Below are positions 18,642-26,681 of a stretch of DNA of 64,000 bases, piece after piece. The position numbers and the translations under genes are program-made. The stretch's first letter is position 1, and every line of letters begins with the position of its first letter. A model generated the notes under the pieces. It was not told the DNA's origin and searched no databases. It saw nothing but the letters and a program-made list of their open reading frames with translations. The stretch comes from Candidatus Kapaibacterium sp. (GTDB lineage Bacteria; Bacteroidota; Ignavibacteria; Kapaibacteriales; UBA4661): NCBI GenBank assembly GCA_025455065.1, contig JALONG010000003.1, positions 124,001-188,000 of the forward strand, given 5' to 3'.

Positions 18642-19502
18642 TCAATACGTGTAGAACCCGCGTCCTGACTTCTTTCCAAGGTATCCTGCCGCAACCATTT
18701 TCTTCAGAAGCGGACAAGGGCGATATTTCGTGTCTCCCAAGCCTTCGTGCAGAACGTTCATTATCGCCAAACAGGTGTCCAAGCCGATAAAATCAGCAAG
18801 GGTGAGCGGTCCCATAGGGTGATTCATGCCGAGTTTCATCACCGTATCAATGTCTTCCACGCTTGCGACATTTTCCATGACGCAATAGACCGCTTCGTTA
18901 ATCATCGGCATCAAAATTCGGTTCGAGATAAAGCCCGGATAATCTTGCACTTCCACCGGAGTTTTGCCGAGTTTTTCGGCAAGCTGCCGTGTGAGCGCAT
19001 AAACACTGTCCGTTGTAGCAAGTCCGCGAATAATTTCGCAGAGTTTCATAAGCGGCACAGGATTAAAAAAGTGCATTCCGATAACCTTATCAGCACGTTT
19101 GGTACAAGCGGCAATTTCCGTAATGGAGATGGATGAGGTATTGCTCGCAATAACGACATTCGGCGGACAATTTTCGTCTATTGTGCGGAAAATCTGGCTT
19201 TTGAGTTGGAAATTTTCTGTTGCCGCTTCCACAACAAAATCTGCCGTTTTGCAGGCTTCGGCGAGATTGGTCGAAGTGGTAAGATTCGCCAACGTTGAGG
19301 TTTTATCAGCGTCCGAGAGTGTGCCTTTTTTGACTTGGCGGTCGAGATTGCCGGTAATTGTCGCCAAAGCGCGGTCAAGAAATTCCTGCTTCACATCCAC
19401 CATCGTTGTTGTGAAGCCGTATTGCGCGAAGGTATGTGCAATGCCGTTGCCCATTGTGCCAGCGCCAACGACGATGACGTTCTTGATTGTTTCGAGTGTC
19501 AT
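18642..19502 (-). CDS. hbd: 3-hydroxybutyryl-CoA dehydrogenase
   Basis: 286 residues. NAD(P)-dependent oxidation of 3-hydroxyacyl-CoA, or the reverse. The N-terminal Rossmann motif is VIVVGAGTMGNGIAHTFAQYGF. The catalytic region GMHFFNPVPLMKLCEIIRG carries the conserved His-Phe-Phe-Asn-Pro. The C-terminal dimerisation domain has DYPGFISNRILMPMINEA and MNHPMGPLTLADFIGLDTC. Length matches the single-domain Hbd/FadB2/PaaH type. No thiolase or crotonase is adjacent, so it may act in butanoate, polyhydroxyalkanoate or fatty-acid turnover. The ATG is immediately preceded by the leader block at 19503-19547 rather than an SD. Confidence 0.93.
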   Translation of the reverse strand: MTLETIKNVIVVGAGTMGNGIAHTFAQYGFTTTMVDVKQEFLDRALATITGNLDRQVKKGTLSDADKTSTLANLTTSTNLAEACKTADFVVEAATENFQLKSQIFRTIDENCPPNVVIASNTSSISITEIAACTKRADKVIGMHFFNPVPLMKLCEIIRGLATTDSVYALTRQLAEKLGKTPVEVQDYPGFISNRILMPMINEAVYCVMENVASVEDIDTVMKLGMNHPMGPLTLADFIGLDTCLAIMNVLHEGLGDTKYRPCPLLKKMVAAGYLGKKSGRGFYTY

Positions 19503-19547
19503 GTTTTTTGAGGTTTGAGGTTATAGGTTATGGGTTATAGCTTATAG
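19503..19547 (-). repeat. Start-codon-adjacent leader block, copy A (hbd)
   Basis: In gene sense it contains CTATAACCCA, AACCTATAACCTC, AAACCTC and an A-run directly before the hbd ATG. The same order of blocks is found before the ATG of the SRAP gene (29266-29306) and rtcB (32598-32640). Confidence 0.6.
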
Positions 19548-19600
19548 GTCAGAAGCAAGGTATAGAGCGGTTTATCGAACAATTATCGTTTCATACTTCA

Positions 19601-20611
19601 TCATTCATCCTTTTCCGATGGAATCGCCCCAAGCAACCGTTCCGGCGAAATAGCCACAATGCCCGGTTCTTCGCAAACAGCCCCCGCAGCAGCATTGGCA
19701 AGCGCGGAAGCCTCGACAATGCTTGCTCCGGCGGCAGCCATTGTTGCCAGCGTCGCAATAGTTGTGTCACCTGCGCCGGAGACATCAGCAATGTGCCGCG
19801 CTTGTGTGCTGACACTGTGGACAGCGCCGCTACGCTCAAAGAGCATCATTCCTCGTGCGCCGAGCGTAATGAGGACGTTTTCGCAATCTAAGCGTTCTAG
19901 CATCATTGCACCTGCTTTGCGCACATCGTTATCGGTGGAAAGCGAGAAACCAAGCGCGTCTTGCGTTTCTTTTTTGTTGGGTTTGAAAAGCGTAACAGAT
20001 TGGTAGGCAAAAAAATTGGCAAATTTTGGATCCACAAACACAGGAATAGAGCGCTTTACGGCAAAATCAATGACGGATTGTATCAAAAACGGCGTAATCA
20101 CACCTTTGTTGTAATCCTCCAAAATAATTCCCGCAAGCCCTCGTGCATCTTCCTCAGCACTGCGCGTTAATGTTGCCAAAAGCCGCTCTGCGACAGCATC
20201 TTCAATCGGTGTTTTTACTTCGTGGTCGAGCCGTGCGATGTGCTGATTATTTCCGATGATGCGTGTTTTGACCGTTGTCGGGCGCGTGTGAACGGTCTCT
20301 AAACCGCTTGTATCCATGTTTGCAGCACGTAATAAATCCAGCACGGTATTCCCCGCGCCGTCGTTTCCAATCACACCCAGCATAAACGGCTCTGCACCTA
20401 ATGCTTGGATATTTGCCGCTACATTCGATGCACCGCCTAAATGCGCTGATTCCCGCTCAATATCTACCACCGGCACAGGTGCTTCGGGAGAAATACGTTG
20501 CACCGAACCCCAAAAATAGCGGTCAAGCATGATGTCGCCAATAACGGCGATACGCTTACCGAAAGCATTGTGAAGAAGTTCTCGTGTGCGCTCGTGCGAA
20601 GGAATGTGCAT
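19601..20611 (-). CDS. rfaE1: D-glycero-beta-D-manno-heptose-7-phosphate kinase
   Basis: 336 residues, PfkB/ribokinase fold. Makes the heptose 1,7-bisphosphate used for ADP-heptose and the LPS core. Evidence: IAVIGDIMLDRYFWGSVQRISPEAPVPVV (residues 21-49) and HLGGASNVAANIQALGAEP near the N-terminus, VDPKFANF, KPNKKE, and the C-terminal PfkB signature DVSGAGDTTIA with predicted catalytic base D282. It corresponds only to the kinase half of E. coli HldE; the nucleotidyltransferase half (RfaE2) is not adjacent. It points to an LPS-type outer membrane. A well-placed promoter lies at 20658-20690. Confidence 0.92.
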   Translation of the reverse strand: MHIPSHERTRELLHNAFGKRIAVIGDIMLDRYFWGSVQRISPEAPVPVVDIERESAHLGGASNVAANIQALGAEPFMLGVIGNDGAGNTVLDLLRAANMDTSGLETVHTRPTTVKTRIIGNNQHIARLDHEVKTPIEDAVAERLLATLTRSAEEDARGLAGIILEDYNKGVITPFLIQSVIDFAVKRSIPVFVDPKFANFFAYQSVTLFKPNKKETQDALGFSLSTDNDVRKAGAMMLERLDCENVLITLGARGMMLFERSGAVHSVSTQARHIADVSGAGDTTIATLATMAAAGASIVEASALANAAAGAVCEEPGIVAISPERLLGAIPSEKDE

Positions 20612-20657
20612 TGTGTGTGGGCGGTAAAACGTAGGTTAAACAGACGAAAAAGCGTTG

Positions 20658-20690
20658 CAAAGTTACGCCCAAATTGCTGTTTTGCACAAA
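20658..20690 (-). promoter_or_regulatory. Promoter of rfaE1
   Basis: On the minus strand TTTG, 21 nt, then TAACTTTG (20658-20665), fitting the Bacteroidota -33/-7 pattern, with an inferred start about 40 nt before the ATG. Confidence 0.5.
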
Positions 20691-20831
20691 CATTTTTCGT
20701 TCCTCACCCCAGAGGAAAAAGTTCTTTGGTCAGAAAATTTACTCTTTGCAGAGAAACCCTTTGAACTCTGCGTTTTCTTGTGTATTTTCTTGCCTTGTTT
20801 TTTCACAATTTATCTTCATATTTTCACACCA

Positions 20832-20836
20832 AAGGA
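20832..20836 (+). promoter_or_regulatory. Shine-Dalgarno of the TonB receptor gene
   Basis: AAGGAG-type purine run (inside AAAGGAG) 5-6 nt before the adjacent ATGs at 20840 and 20843. It supports this start over the in-frame upstream start at 20780. Confidence 0.75.
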
Positions 20837-20839
20837 GTG

Positions 20840-23746
20840 ATGATGACACAAATTTTACCTGCTCGGAAGCCCGTCCATGCCTCGTTCCGGCTTGGATTGT
20901 GGGCATCGGTGTCGGCTGTCTGCTTTGTTCTTGCCTCGTTTACCGTGTTTGCTCAAAAAGCAACCGTAAGCGGCAAAGTAACTGACAAAAAAAGCAAAGA
21001 TGCGATTGCCGCTCGCATTAACGTTCCCTCTGCAAAAACAGGTGCCGTTGCCAAACTTGACGGTTCGTACACACTTTCGCTACCTGCCGGAACACACCAA
21101 CTTATCGTAACGTTTCCACTGTACAAAACGATAAAAAAAACAATTACCGTTGCGGCAGGAGACACACAAACGCTTGATATAGCGATGGATGAGGATTTGG
21201 TGGGGTTGAGCGAAATTGTTGTTGTCGGCACTCGCCGCTCAGACCGCACCGTTGTTGAATCCCCTGTAGCTATTGACGTGATTCCTGCACAAGAAATGCG
21301 TCAAAGCGGTTTAACGGAAACCAACCAAATGATTCAAATGGCGGTGCCGTCATTTAACTTCCCGCGCACCTCTATTGCCGACGGTACAGACGCTGTGCGC
21401 CCTGCAACAATTCGAGGTTTGGGACCTGACCAATTACTTGTTTTGGTCAATGGAAAACGGCGCTATGCTTCAGCACTTATCAATGTGAATGGCACTGTTG
21501 GTCGTGGTTCTGCTGCTGTGGATTTGAACGCTATTCCGGCAAATATGATTGAGCGCATTGAGGTTTTGCGCGACGGTGCAGCCGCTCAATATGGCTCGGA
21601 TGCTATTGCAGGCGTGTTAAACGTCATTTTGCGTAGCGATGCTGCATTTAACCTTACAGGTACAGTCGGTCAAACAACCGTTGGTGACGGGCGCGTGATT
21701 GATGTCGCGGCCAATGCAGGATTTGCTTTGCCTAATGCCGGTAGTTTGCATATTGGCGCAACATACCGAACACGTGATTCTACGAATCGTTCCGGCGGTG
21801 ATTTCCGTCAGCAATATTCGCCTGCTTCCGACCCCCGTAATCCCACGGCAGACCGTTCAACGCAGCCGATTAACCATTGGTGGGGTGATGGTAAAACACA
21901 AGATTTGGGCGGATTTTTTAATTTGAATTTGCCTATCAACGAACTTGTTAATGTGTATGCCTTCGGCGGATATATGTACCGCGAAGTTTTTGCTCCCGGA
22001 TTCTTCCGCCGTCCGCTTGATGTCCGCAATGATATTCGTGTGTATCCCAATGGATTTTTACCCTTGATTAACAGCAAAATTAACGACTTGTCGGGCGCAG
22101 TAGGCATCAAAGGCGGTTTTGACGGCTGGACATACGATTTGAGTAATACTTACGGTCAAAATGCTTTTAATTTTAACGTTATCAATTCGTGGAACGCTTC
22201 ACTCGGACCGAACAGCCCACGCAATGTTAATTCAGGAACACTTTTTTATCAGCAAAATTCAACGAACCTTGATATTTTCAAATCGTTTGATATTGGTTTA
22301 GCTGCTCCTTTGAGTGTTGCTTTTGGTGGCGAGTTCCGTTTAGAATCATATCGCATTATTGCCGGACAGCCGGAATCGTGGTGGAATCAAGCGAACAACG
22401 TTGGTGCAAATACTCCCCCGCGTTATCCCGTAACAATCCCTGCGTCACAAGCGCGTGCAAGTGCCGCCGACACGATACCTGCCGCAGGTATTCAGGTGTT
22501 CCCCGGCTTTAAACCGACCGACGAAACGAATACCCAAAGCGCAAACCGTAACAACCTTTCGCTGTACCTCGACCTCGAAACAAAGCCCTTCCAAGCCTTG
22601 CTTATCAGCGCTGCTGCTCGTTTTGAAAATTACAGCGACTTCGGTCCGGCATTAAACGGTAAATTTGCATTTCGTCTTGAACCCGTTGAGAAAGTCGGTA
22701 TTCGTGGTGCAGTCAGTACAGGCTTTCGTGCGCCTTCACTCCAACAAAACTTTTTCTCCGCAACGGCTACGAACTTTATCGGCGGTATTCCATTCGATAT
22801 TGCTACCTTCCCTGTCAGCTCGCCGGCAGCAAAAGTTCTTGGCGCACAGCCACTGAAGCCTGAGCGTTCTTTGAATATTAGTGGTGGTATTACATTGGAT
22901 ATTATTGATAATTTCTCTTTCACTGCTGATTATTACTACATCGGCATTACTGACCGCATCGTTTTAACGGGGAACTTTACCGTTGCAGGTGTGCGTAACC
23001 TTCTTGCAATGAACGGCTTACAAGGCATCGGCGGCGGACGCTTTTTCACCAATGCTGTTGATACCCGCACCAATGGCATAGATATTATTGCCCGCTATGG
23101 TGTTACTTTGCCAGAGACCGCAGGACAACTGCGCTTCACGCTTGGTATGAACTTTACACGGAATGAAGTTACCCGTGTTTCTCCTGTTCCAAGAGAACTT
23201 TCGTCGGTTTATTCAGCAACTGACCCCGTACCGACCCTCTTTGACCGTGTAGAATTGACACGAATGGAGTTTGGTCAGCCGCAAAGCAACATTCAATTCA
23301 CGATAAATTATGACAATAAAAATTGGAATAATTTCTCTATCATGTTGCGCAATATTCGTTTTGGTGAGGTGCGTAGTGCGGATATTCCTCCGGCAACGAC
23401 AACAGACCGCACTGTTACACCTGCTGTTGTTACGCCTGTTCCACCGGAAGTTTTTGACCAAACATTCTCAGCAAAAATCATTACCGATATTGATATTTCG
23501 ATTGACATTGTGAAAGGTATCCGTTTTGGTGTTGGAGCAAATAATTTGCTTGATGTTTATCCCGATACTATTATTGACCAACGGTTAATTACCAATCCTA
23601 ACCGCCCCATGCTTGGGAACGGTCAGCCTAACTTTGTCAATTCCGGTAGCCTTAATGGCGCAAATGCTGTTGTTCGTTATCCGAATATTGTGCCTTTTGG
23701 TGCAAATGGACGATTTATTTACGGACGTATCTCCTTCACGTTCTAA
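20840..23746 (+). CDS. TonB-dependent outer membrane receptor
   Basis: 968 residues. A signal peptide (hydrophobic run LGLWASVSAVCFVLASFTVFAQ) precedes a CarboxypepD_reg-like beta domain (about 30-110, VSGKVTDKKSKDAIAA to AMDEDL). The plug domain (about 120-250) contains EIVVVGTRRSDRTVVESPVAIDVI, then IRGLGPDQLLVLVNGKR and IERIEVLRDGAAAQYGSDAIAGVLNVILR. The remainder is a 22-stranded barrel ending in GRISFTF with the expected terminal Phe. It imports a large substrate using TonB-ExbBD energy; the substrate is unknown and no SusD partner is next to it, which argues against a glycan PUL. An SD and two adjacent ATGs define the start. Confidence 0.94.
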   Translation: MMTQILPARKPVHASFRLGLWASVSAVCFVLASFTVFAQKATVSGKVTDKKSKDAIAARINVPSAKTGAVAKLDGSYTLSLPAGTHQLIVTFPLYKTIKKTITVAAGDTQTLDIAMDEDLVGLSEIVVVGTRRSDRTVVESPVAIDVIPAQEMRQSGLTETNQMIQMAVPSFNFPRTSIADGTDAVRPATIRGLGPDQLLVLVNGKRRYASALINVNGTVGRGSAAVDLNAIPANMIERIEVLRDGAAAQYGSDAIAGVLNVILRSDAAFNLTGTVGQTTVGDGRVIDVAANAGFALPNAGSLHIGATYRTRDSTNRSGGDFRQQYSPASDPRNPTADRSTQPINHWWGDGKTQDLGGFFNLNLPINELVNVYAFGGYMYREVFAPGFFRRPLDVRNDIRVYPNGFLPLINSKINDLSGAVGIKGGFDGWTYDLSNTYGQNAFNFNVINSWNASLGPNSPRNVNSGTLFYQQNSTNLDIFKSFDIGLAAPLSVAFGGEFRLESYRIIAGQPESWWNQANNVGANTPPRYPVTIPASQARASAADTIPAAGIQVFPGFKPTDETNTQSANRNNLSLYLDLETKPFQALLISAAARFENYSDFGPALNGKFAFRLEPVEKVGIRGAVSTGFRAPSLQQNFFSATATNFIGGIPFDIATFPVSSPAAKVLGAQPLKPERSLNISGGITLDIIDNFSFTADYYYIGITDRIVLTGNFTVAGVRNLLAMNGLQGIGGGRFFTNAVDTRTNGIDIIARYGVTLPETAGQLRFTLGMNFTRNEVTRVSPVPRELSSVYSATDPVPTLFDRVELTRMEFGQPQSNIQFTINYDNKNWNNFSIMLRNIRFGEVRSADIPPATTTDRTVTPAVVTPVPPEVFDQTFSAKIITDIDISIDIVKGIRFGVGANNLLDVYPDTIIDQRLITNPNRPMLGNGQPNFVNSGSLNGANAVVRYPNIVPFGANGRFIYGRISFTF

Positions 23747-23782
23747 AGGCAATTGGTATTGAAACAATACTGTTCAAATACA

Positions 23783-23818
23783 AACGGGCTTCACTCCAAG
23801 CAAGGAATGAAGCCCGTT
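23783..23818. terminator. Bidirectional terminator between TonB receptor and ugd
   Basis: 15-bp stem (23783-23797 with 23804-23818) with one mismatch and a 6-nt loop, then CTGTTTT. It lies between convergent genes. Confidence 0.75.
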
Positions 23819-23838
23819 CTGTTTTATCATCCCTACAT

Positions 23839-25185
23839 TTACTTCGTGCTAACCCGCCCAATGCTGTGATATTCAAACCCCGCTTCTGCCATTTTCTGCA
23901 CATCGAAAAGATTCCTACCGTCGAAGATGAGCGGTGCAGTCATTGAGGCTGCAAGCCGCTTCAAATCAGGCTTACGGAACTCGCTCCATTCGGTTACAAT
24001 CACGAGTGCATCCGCTTGTTCAACACATTCGTATATACCCGCGCCATAGCTGAGACGTTCCGGGGCTTTGCCGCCGTAGTACCGCTTCGCACCTTCGATT
24101 GCTTCGGGGTCGTAGGCAATGATGCTTGCGCCTGCTTCCAACAAACGGTCAATCACTTTGAAGGACGGTGCTTCGCGGGTGTCGTCGGTGTTGGGCTTAA
24201 AAGCGATACCCCAAACTGCTATACGTTTTCCCGTCAGATTACCGTCAAAGCGTTTGATGATGCGTTCTACAAAGCGGTCTGTCTGGTGGAAATTGGCGGC
24301 TTCTGTGGCTGCAACCAAGCCAAGCGGCGTTCCTGCTTGTTCGGCAGAGGTTTTCAGCGCACGAACATCTTTCGGAAAACAGCTTCCGCCATAACCCACT
24401 CCGGCAAAGAGAAAGCGCTTTCCGATGCGGTTGTCTGAGCCAATCGCCATACGCACCGATTCAATATCCGCGCCGACAACTTCGCAGTATGACGAAAGTT
24501 CGTTCATAAAGGAAATCCGCATTGCAAGGAACGCATTGGCAGCATATTTAGCGATTTCCGCGCTTTTGGTATCAAGAACGTATATCGGATTGCCGCTTCG
24601 CGTGAAGGGTTCGTACAGGTCGCGCATGGTTTCTGCGCTCTGCGCATTTTCCGTTCCGACGACGATGCGGTCAGGCTTCATAAAATCTTCCACCGCAAAA
24701 CCTTCCCGCAAAAATTCAGGGTTACTCACCACATCGAAATGCCCTTGTGGTGCGGTTTTGAGGATTGCCTCGCGTACTTTATCGGACGTGCCGACAGGAA
24801 CGGTGCTTTTGTTTACGATGATTTTGAAGTCGGTAATTGTTTTATCTGTCAAAATACGCCCGATAGTTTCGGCAGCACCCAAAACGTGCTTCAAATCTGC
24901 CGAGCCATCTTCATCGGGCGGCGTGGGCAGGCAGAGAAAGAGAATTTGCGCCCTTTGGACGGCTTCTTCAAGATTGGTGGTAAAGTGCAGGCGCTTTTCG
25001 CGGATATTCCGCTCGAAAAGATATTCCAAGCCGGGTTCGTAAATCGGTACTTCGCCGGAGCGCAGGCGCTCTACTTTTGCTGCATCAATATCAACACAAA
25101 TGACCGTGTTTCCTGTTTCCGCGAAACACGTTCCCGTTACAAGCCCAACGTAGCCTGTGCCGATGATGCCGATGGTGTATGCCAT
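23839..25185 (-). CDS. ugd: UDP-glucose 6-dehydrogenase
   Basis: 448 residues. Oxidises UDP-glucose to UDP-glucuronate with two NAD, feeding capsule or exopolysaccharide synthesis. Evidence: IGIIGTGYVGLVTGTCFAE at the N-terminus, PTPPDEDGSADL, the NEFLREG-type segment SNPEFLREGFAV, the catalytic Cys C269 in GVGYGGSCFPKDVRAL, and FDGRNLFD near the C-terminus. ATG 25185 (MAYTIGIIGTGYVG) is chosen because the Rossmann motif belongs at the extreme N-terminus; the frame is open to 25236. The terminator of the upstream yceI gene lies within that extension, supporting the choice. Confidence 0.95.
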   Translation of the reverse strand: MAYTIGIIGTGYVGLVTGTCFAETGNTVICVDIDAAKVERLRSGEVPIYEPGLEYLFERNIREKRLHFTTNLEEAVQRAQILFLCLPTPPDEDGSADLKHVLGAAETIGRILTDKTITDFKIIVNKSTVPVGTSDKVREAILKTAPQGHFDVVSNPEFLREGFAVEDFMKPDRIVVGTENAQSAETMRDLYEPFTRSGNPIYVLDTKSAEIAKYAANAFLAMRISFMNELSSYCEVVGADIESVRMAIGSDNRIGKRFLFAGVGYGGSCFPKDVRALKTSAEQAGTPLGLVAATEAANFHQTDRFVERIIKRFDGNLTGKRIAVWGIAFKPNTDDTREAPSFKVIDRLLEAGASIIAYDPEAIEGAKRYYGGKAPERLSYGAGIYECVEQADALVIVTEWSEFRKPDLKRLAASMTAPLIFDGRNLFDVQKMAEAGFEYHSIGRVSTK

Positions 25186-25207
25186 GACCAAAAATAATTG
25201 TTCCTTG

Positions 25208-25239
25208 TAAAAAAAAACGGGGTGAACTTTCTTCACCCC
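25208..25239 (-). terminator. Intrinsic terminator of the YceI gene
   Basis: 8-bp perfect GC-rich stem (25219-25226 with 25232-25239), 5-nt loop. Read on the minus strand it is followed by C-G and a run of T residues. It lies directly after the yceI stop. Confidence 0.8.
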
Positions 25240-25257
25240 ATTACTCGCAAAAGCTGA

Positions 25258-25848
25258 TTATTGCTTGATTAGCTCAACATTGCCTTTGAATTCAACAATA
25301 TCACCAACAGTTAAACCGCCCGTATCAAGTTTTTTGCTCCATTTCACACCAAAATCTTGGCGGTTAATTTCACCTACAACCTTAAAGCCCGCATGGAGTC
25401 TGCCTTTGCTGTCTTTAATCACGCCGCCGAATTTCGCATCAAACTCGACTTGCTTCGTAACGCCGTGCATCGTGAAATCGCCGATAAGTTTGTACTTATT
25501 GTCACCAACTTTTTTCAACTCTTTGGATTTTAAGGTGATAGTCGGATATTTCTCAGCCTCGAAGAAATCTGCACTGCGGAGGTGATTATCGCGGTCTTTG
25601 TTGTCCGTGTTAATGCTGGCGGTTTGGATAGTTACATCTACTTTTGCATCGGTCATATCGTCTTTGTCTGCCATAACAACAACGTCAAAAGCATCAAATT
25701 TACCTTCCGCTTCAGCAACGACCATATGACTGACGGAAAAACTAATTTGTGAATGTGTGCGGTCAAGTGACCATTTGCCTGTTTGTGCAAAAGCACTTGT
25801 ACCGCAGAAAGCAGCAACCATGAGCGCGGCGAAGAGTGTACGTTTCAT
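25258..25848 (-). CDS. YceI family periplasmic lipid-binding protein
   Basis: 196 residues. A clear signal peptide (MKRTLFAALMVAAFCGTSAFAQ) precedes a YceI lipocalin-like domain: WSLDRTHSQISFSVSHMVVAEAEGKFDAF, then DVTIQTASINTDNKDRDNHLRSADFF, ITLKSKEL and GDFTMHGVTKQVEF. The family binds polyisoprenoids or other amphiphiles in the periplasm; the ligand here is unknown. Start 25848 is set by the signal peptide and a purine-rich AAAAGGA about 9 nt upstream; the frame continues open into the neighbouring DJ-1 gene but without meaning. It ends in a strong terminator. Confidence 0.92.
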   Translation of the reverse strand: MKRTLFAALMVAAFCGTSAFAQTGKWSLDRTHSQISFSVSHMVVAEAEGKFDAFDVVVMADKDDMTDAKVDVTIQTASINTDNKDRDNHLRSADFFEAEKYPTITLKSKELKKVGDNKYKLIGDFTMHGVTKQVEFDAKFGGVIKDSKGRLHAGFKVVGEINRQDFGVKWSKKLDTGGLTVGDIVEFKGNVELIKQ

Positions 25849-25933
25849 TTGTACAGTTCCTTTTGAAATAAAAAGTGTGAAAATGCCGTTTGAAAACTGT
25901 CCCAAAGGCGTGTCAAAGCGGCGTGGTGTCATG

Positions 25934-26554
25934 TCAAAATAGAGTAGTGTCATATTCCATATAATCAGCCGTAGCGCGGGCTTTGTCGCGTCCGAATAGT
26001 TTTGCAATCACGTGAAGCGACGCATCAATTCCCGCCGAAATGCCGCCTGCGGTGACGACTTTTCCCGCCTCCACAAAACGTACATCCTGCCAATCACCAT
26101 CGTGCCAATTTGTGGAAGGAAATGCTTCTTTCATTCCCGGAAGTGACTCGTGGTGCGATGTTGCGGCAATTCCCGCCAACAATCCCGCTTGCGCAAGAAT
26201 GCGAGCGCCTGTGCAAACAGACATAACCAATTCTGCTTCCACAGCATTAGTTTTGAGCCATTCTATGACGGTTTGGCTTTTCATCGCTTGCTTTGAGCCT
26301 GTGCCGCCCGGAACGATGATAATATCGGGCTTCGGAGCTGTTTCGAGGGAATAATCAGGTATAACTTTTAGTCCGTTTCGGGCAGTTAGTGTTTCGGGCG
26401 TTTCCGCACACGTATAGACGAGAAGCGGTTTGTAGGAGTTTAATTCGGCGGTAACGGAAAATACTTCAAACGGTCCGGCAAAATCAAGGACTTCGACATC
26501 GTTGAAAAGGAGAATAGCGACATTGCGGCGTTCTACATCACGAGGTGGTTGCAT
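25934..26554 (-). CDS. DJ-1/PfpI family protein
   Basis: 206 residues, class I glutamine amidotransferase-like fold. NVAILLFNDVEVLDFAGPFEVFSV opens the domain; the nucleophile elbow is LVMSVCTGARILAQAGLL with C114, followed by ATSHHESL. The sequence resembles the N-terminal domain of GlxA/FtrA-type AraC regulators and isonitrile hydratase (InhA), but there is no HTH, so it is a stand-alone enzyme or stress protein. Exact activity cannot be assigned. The yceI gene lies 85 bp downstream on the same strand. Confidence 0.88.
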   Translation of the reverse strand: MQPPRDVERRNVAILLFNDVEVLDFAGPFEVFSVTAELNSYKPLLVYTCAETPETLTARNGLKVIPDYSLETAPKPDIIIVPGGTGSKQAMKSQTVIEWLKTNAVEAELVMSVCTGARILAQAGLLAGIAATSHHESLPGMKEAFPSTNWHDGDWQDVRFVEAGKVVTAGGISAGIDASLHVIAKLFGRDKARATADYMEYDTTLF

Positions 26555-26630
26555 TCATGAAAGGGAAAGTGGAACAAAAAACGAGTACAAAAATAGCGAA
26601 AAATCGTAAACATTACCGCGAAGAAAATCC

Positions 26631-26665
26631 AAAGCCGCCTTACACCCTTGGTATAAAGCGGCTTT
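26631..26665 (-). terminator. Hairpin terminator of lat
   Basis: 8-bp perfect outer stem (26631-26638 with 26658-26665) extended by an imperfect 7-bp inner stem. It lies directly after the lat stop on the minus strand, followed by a modestly T-rich sequence. Confidence 0.6.
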
Positions 26666-26681
26666 AGAGTTGTGTTATCGT

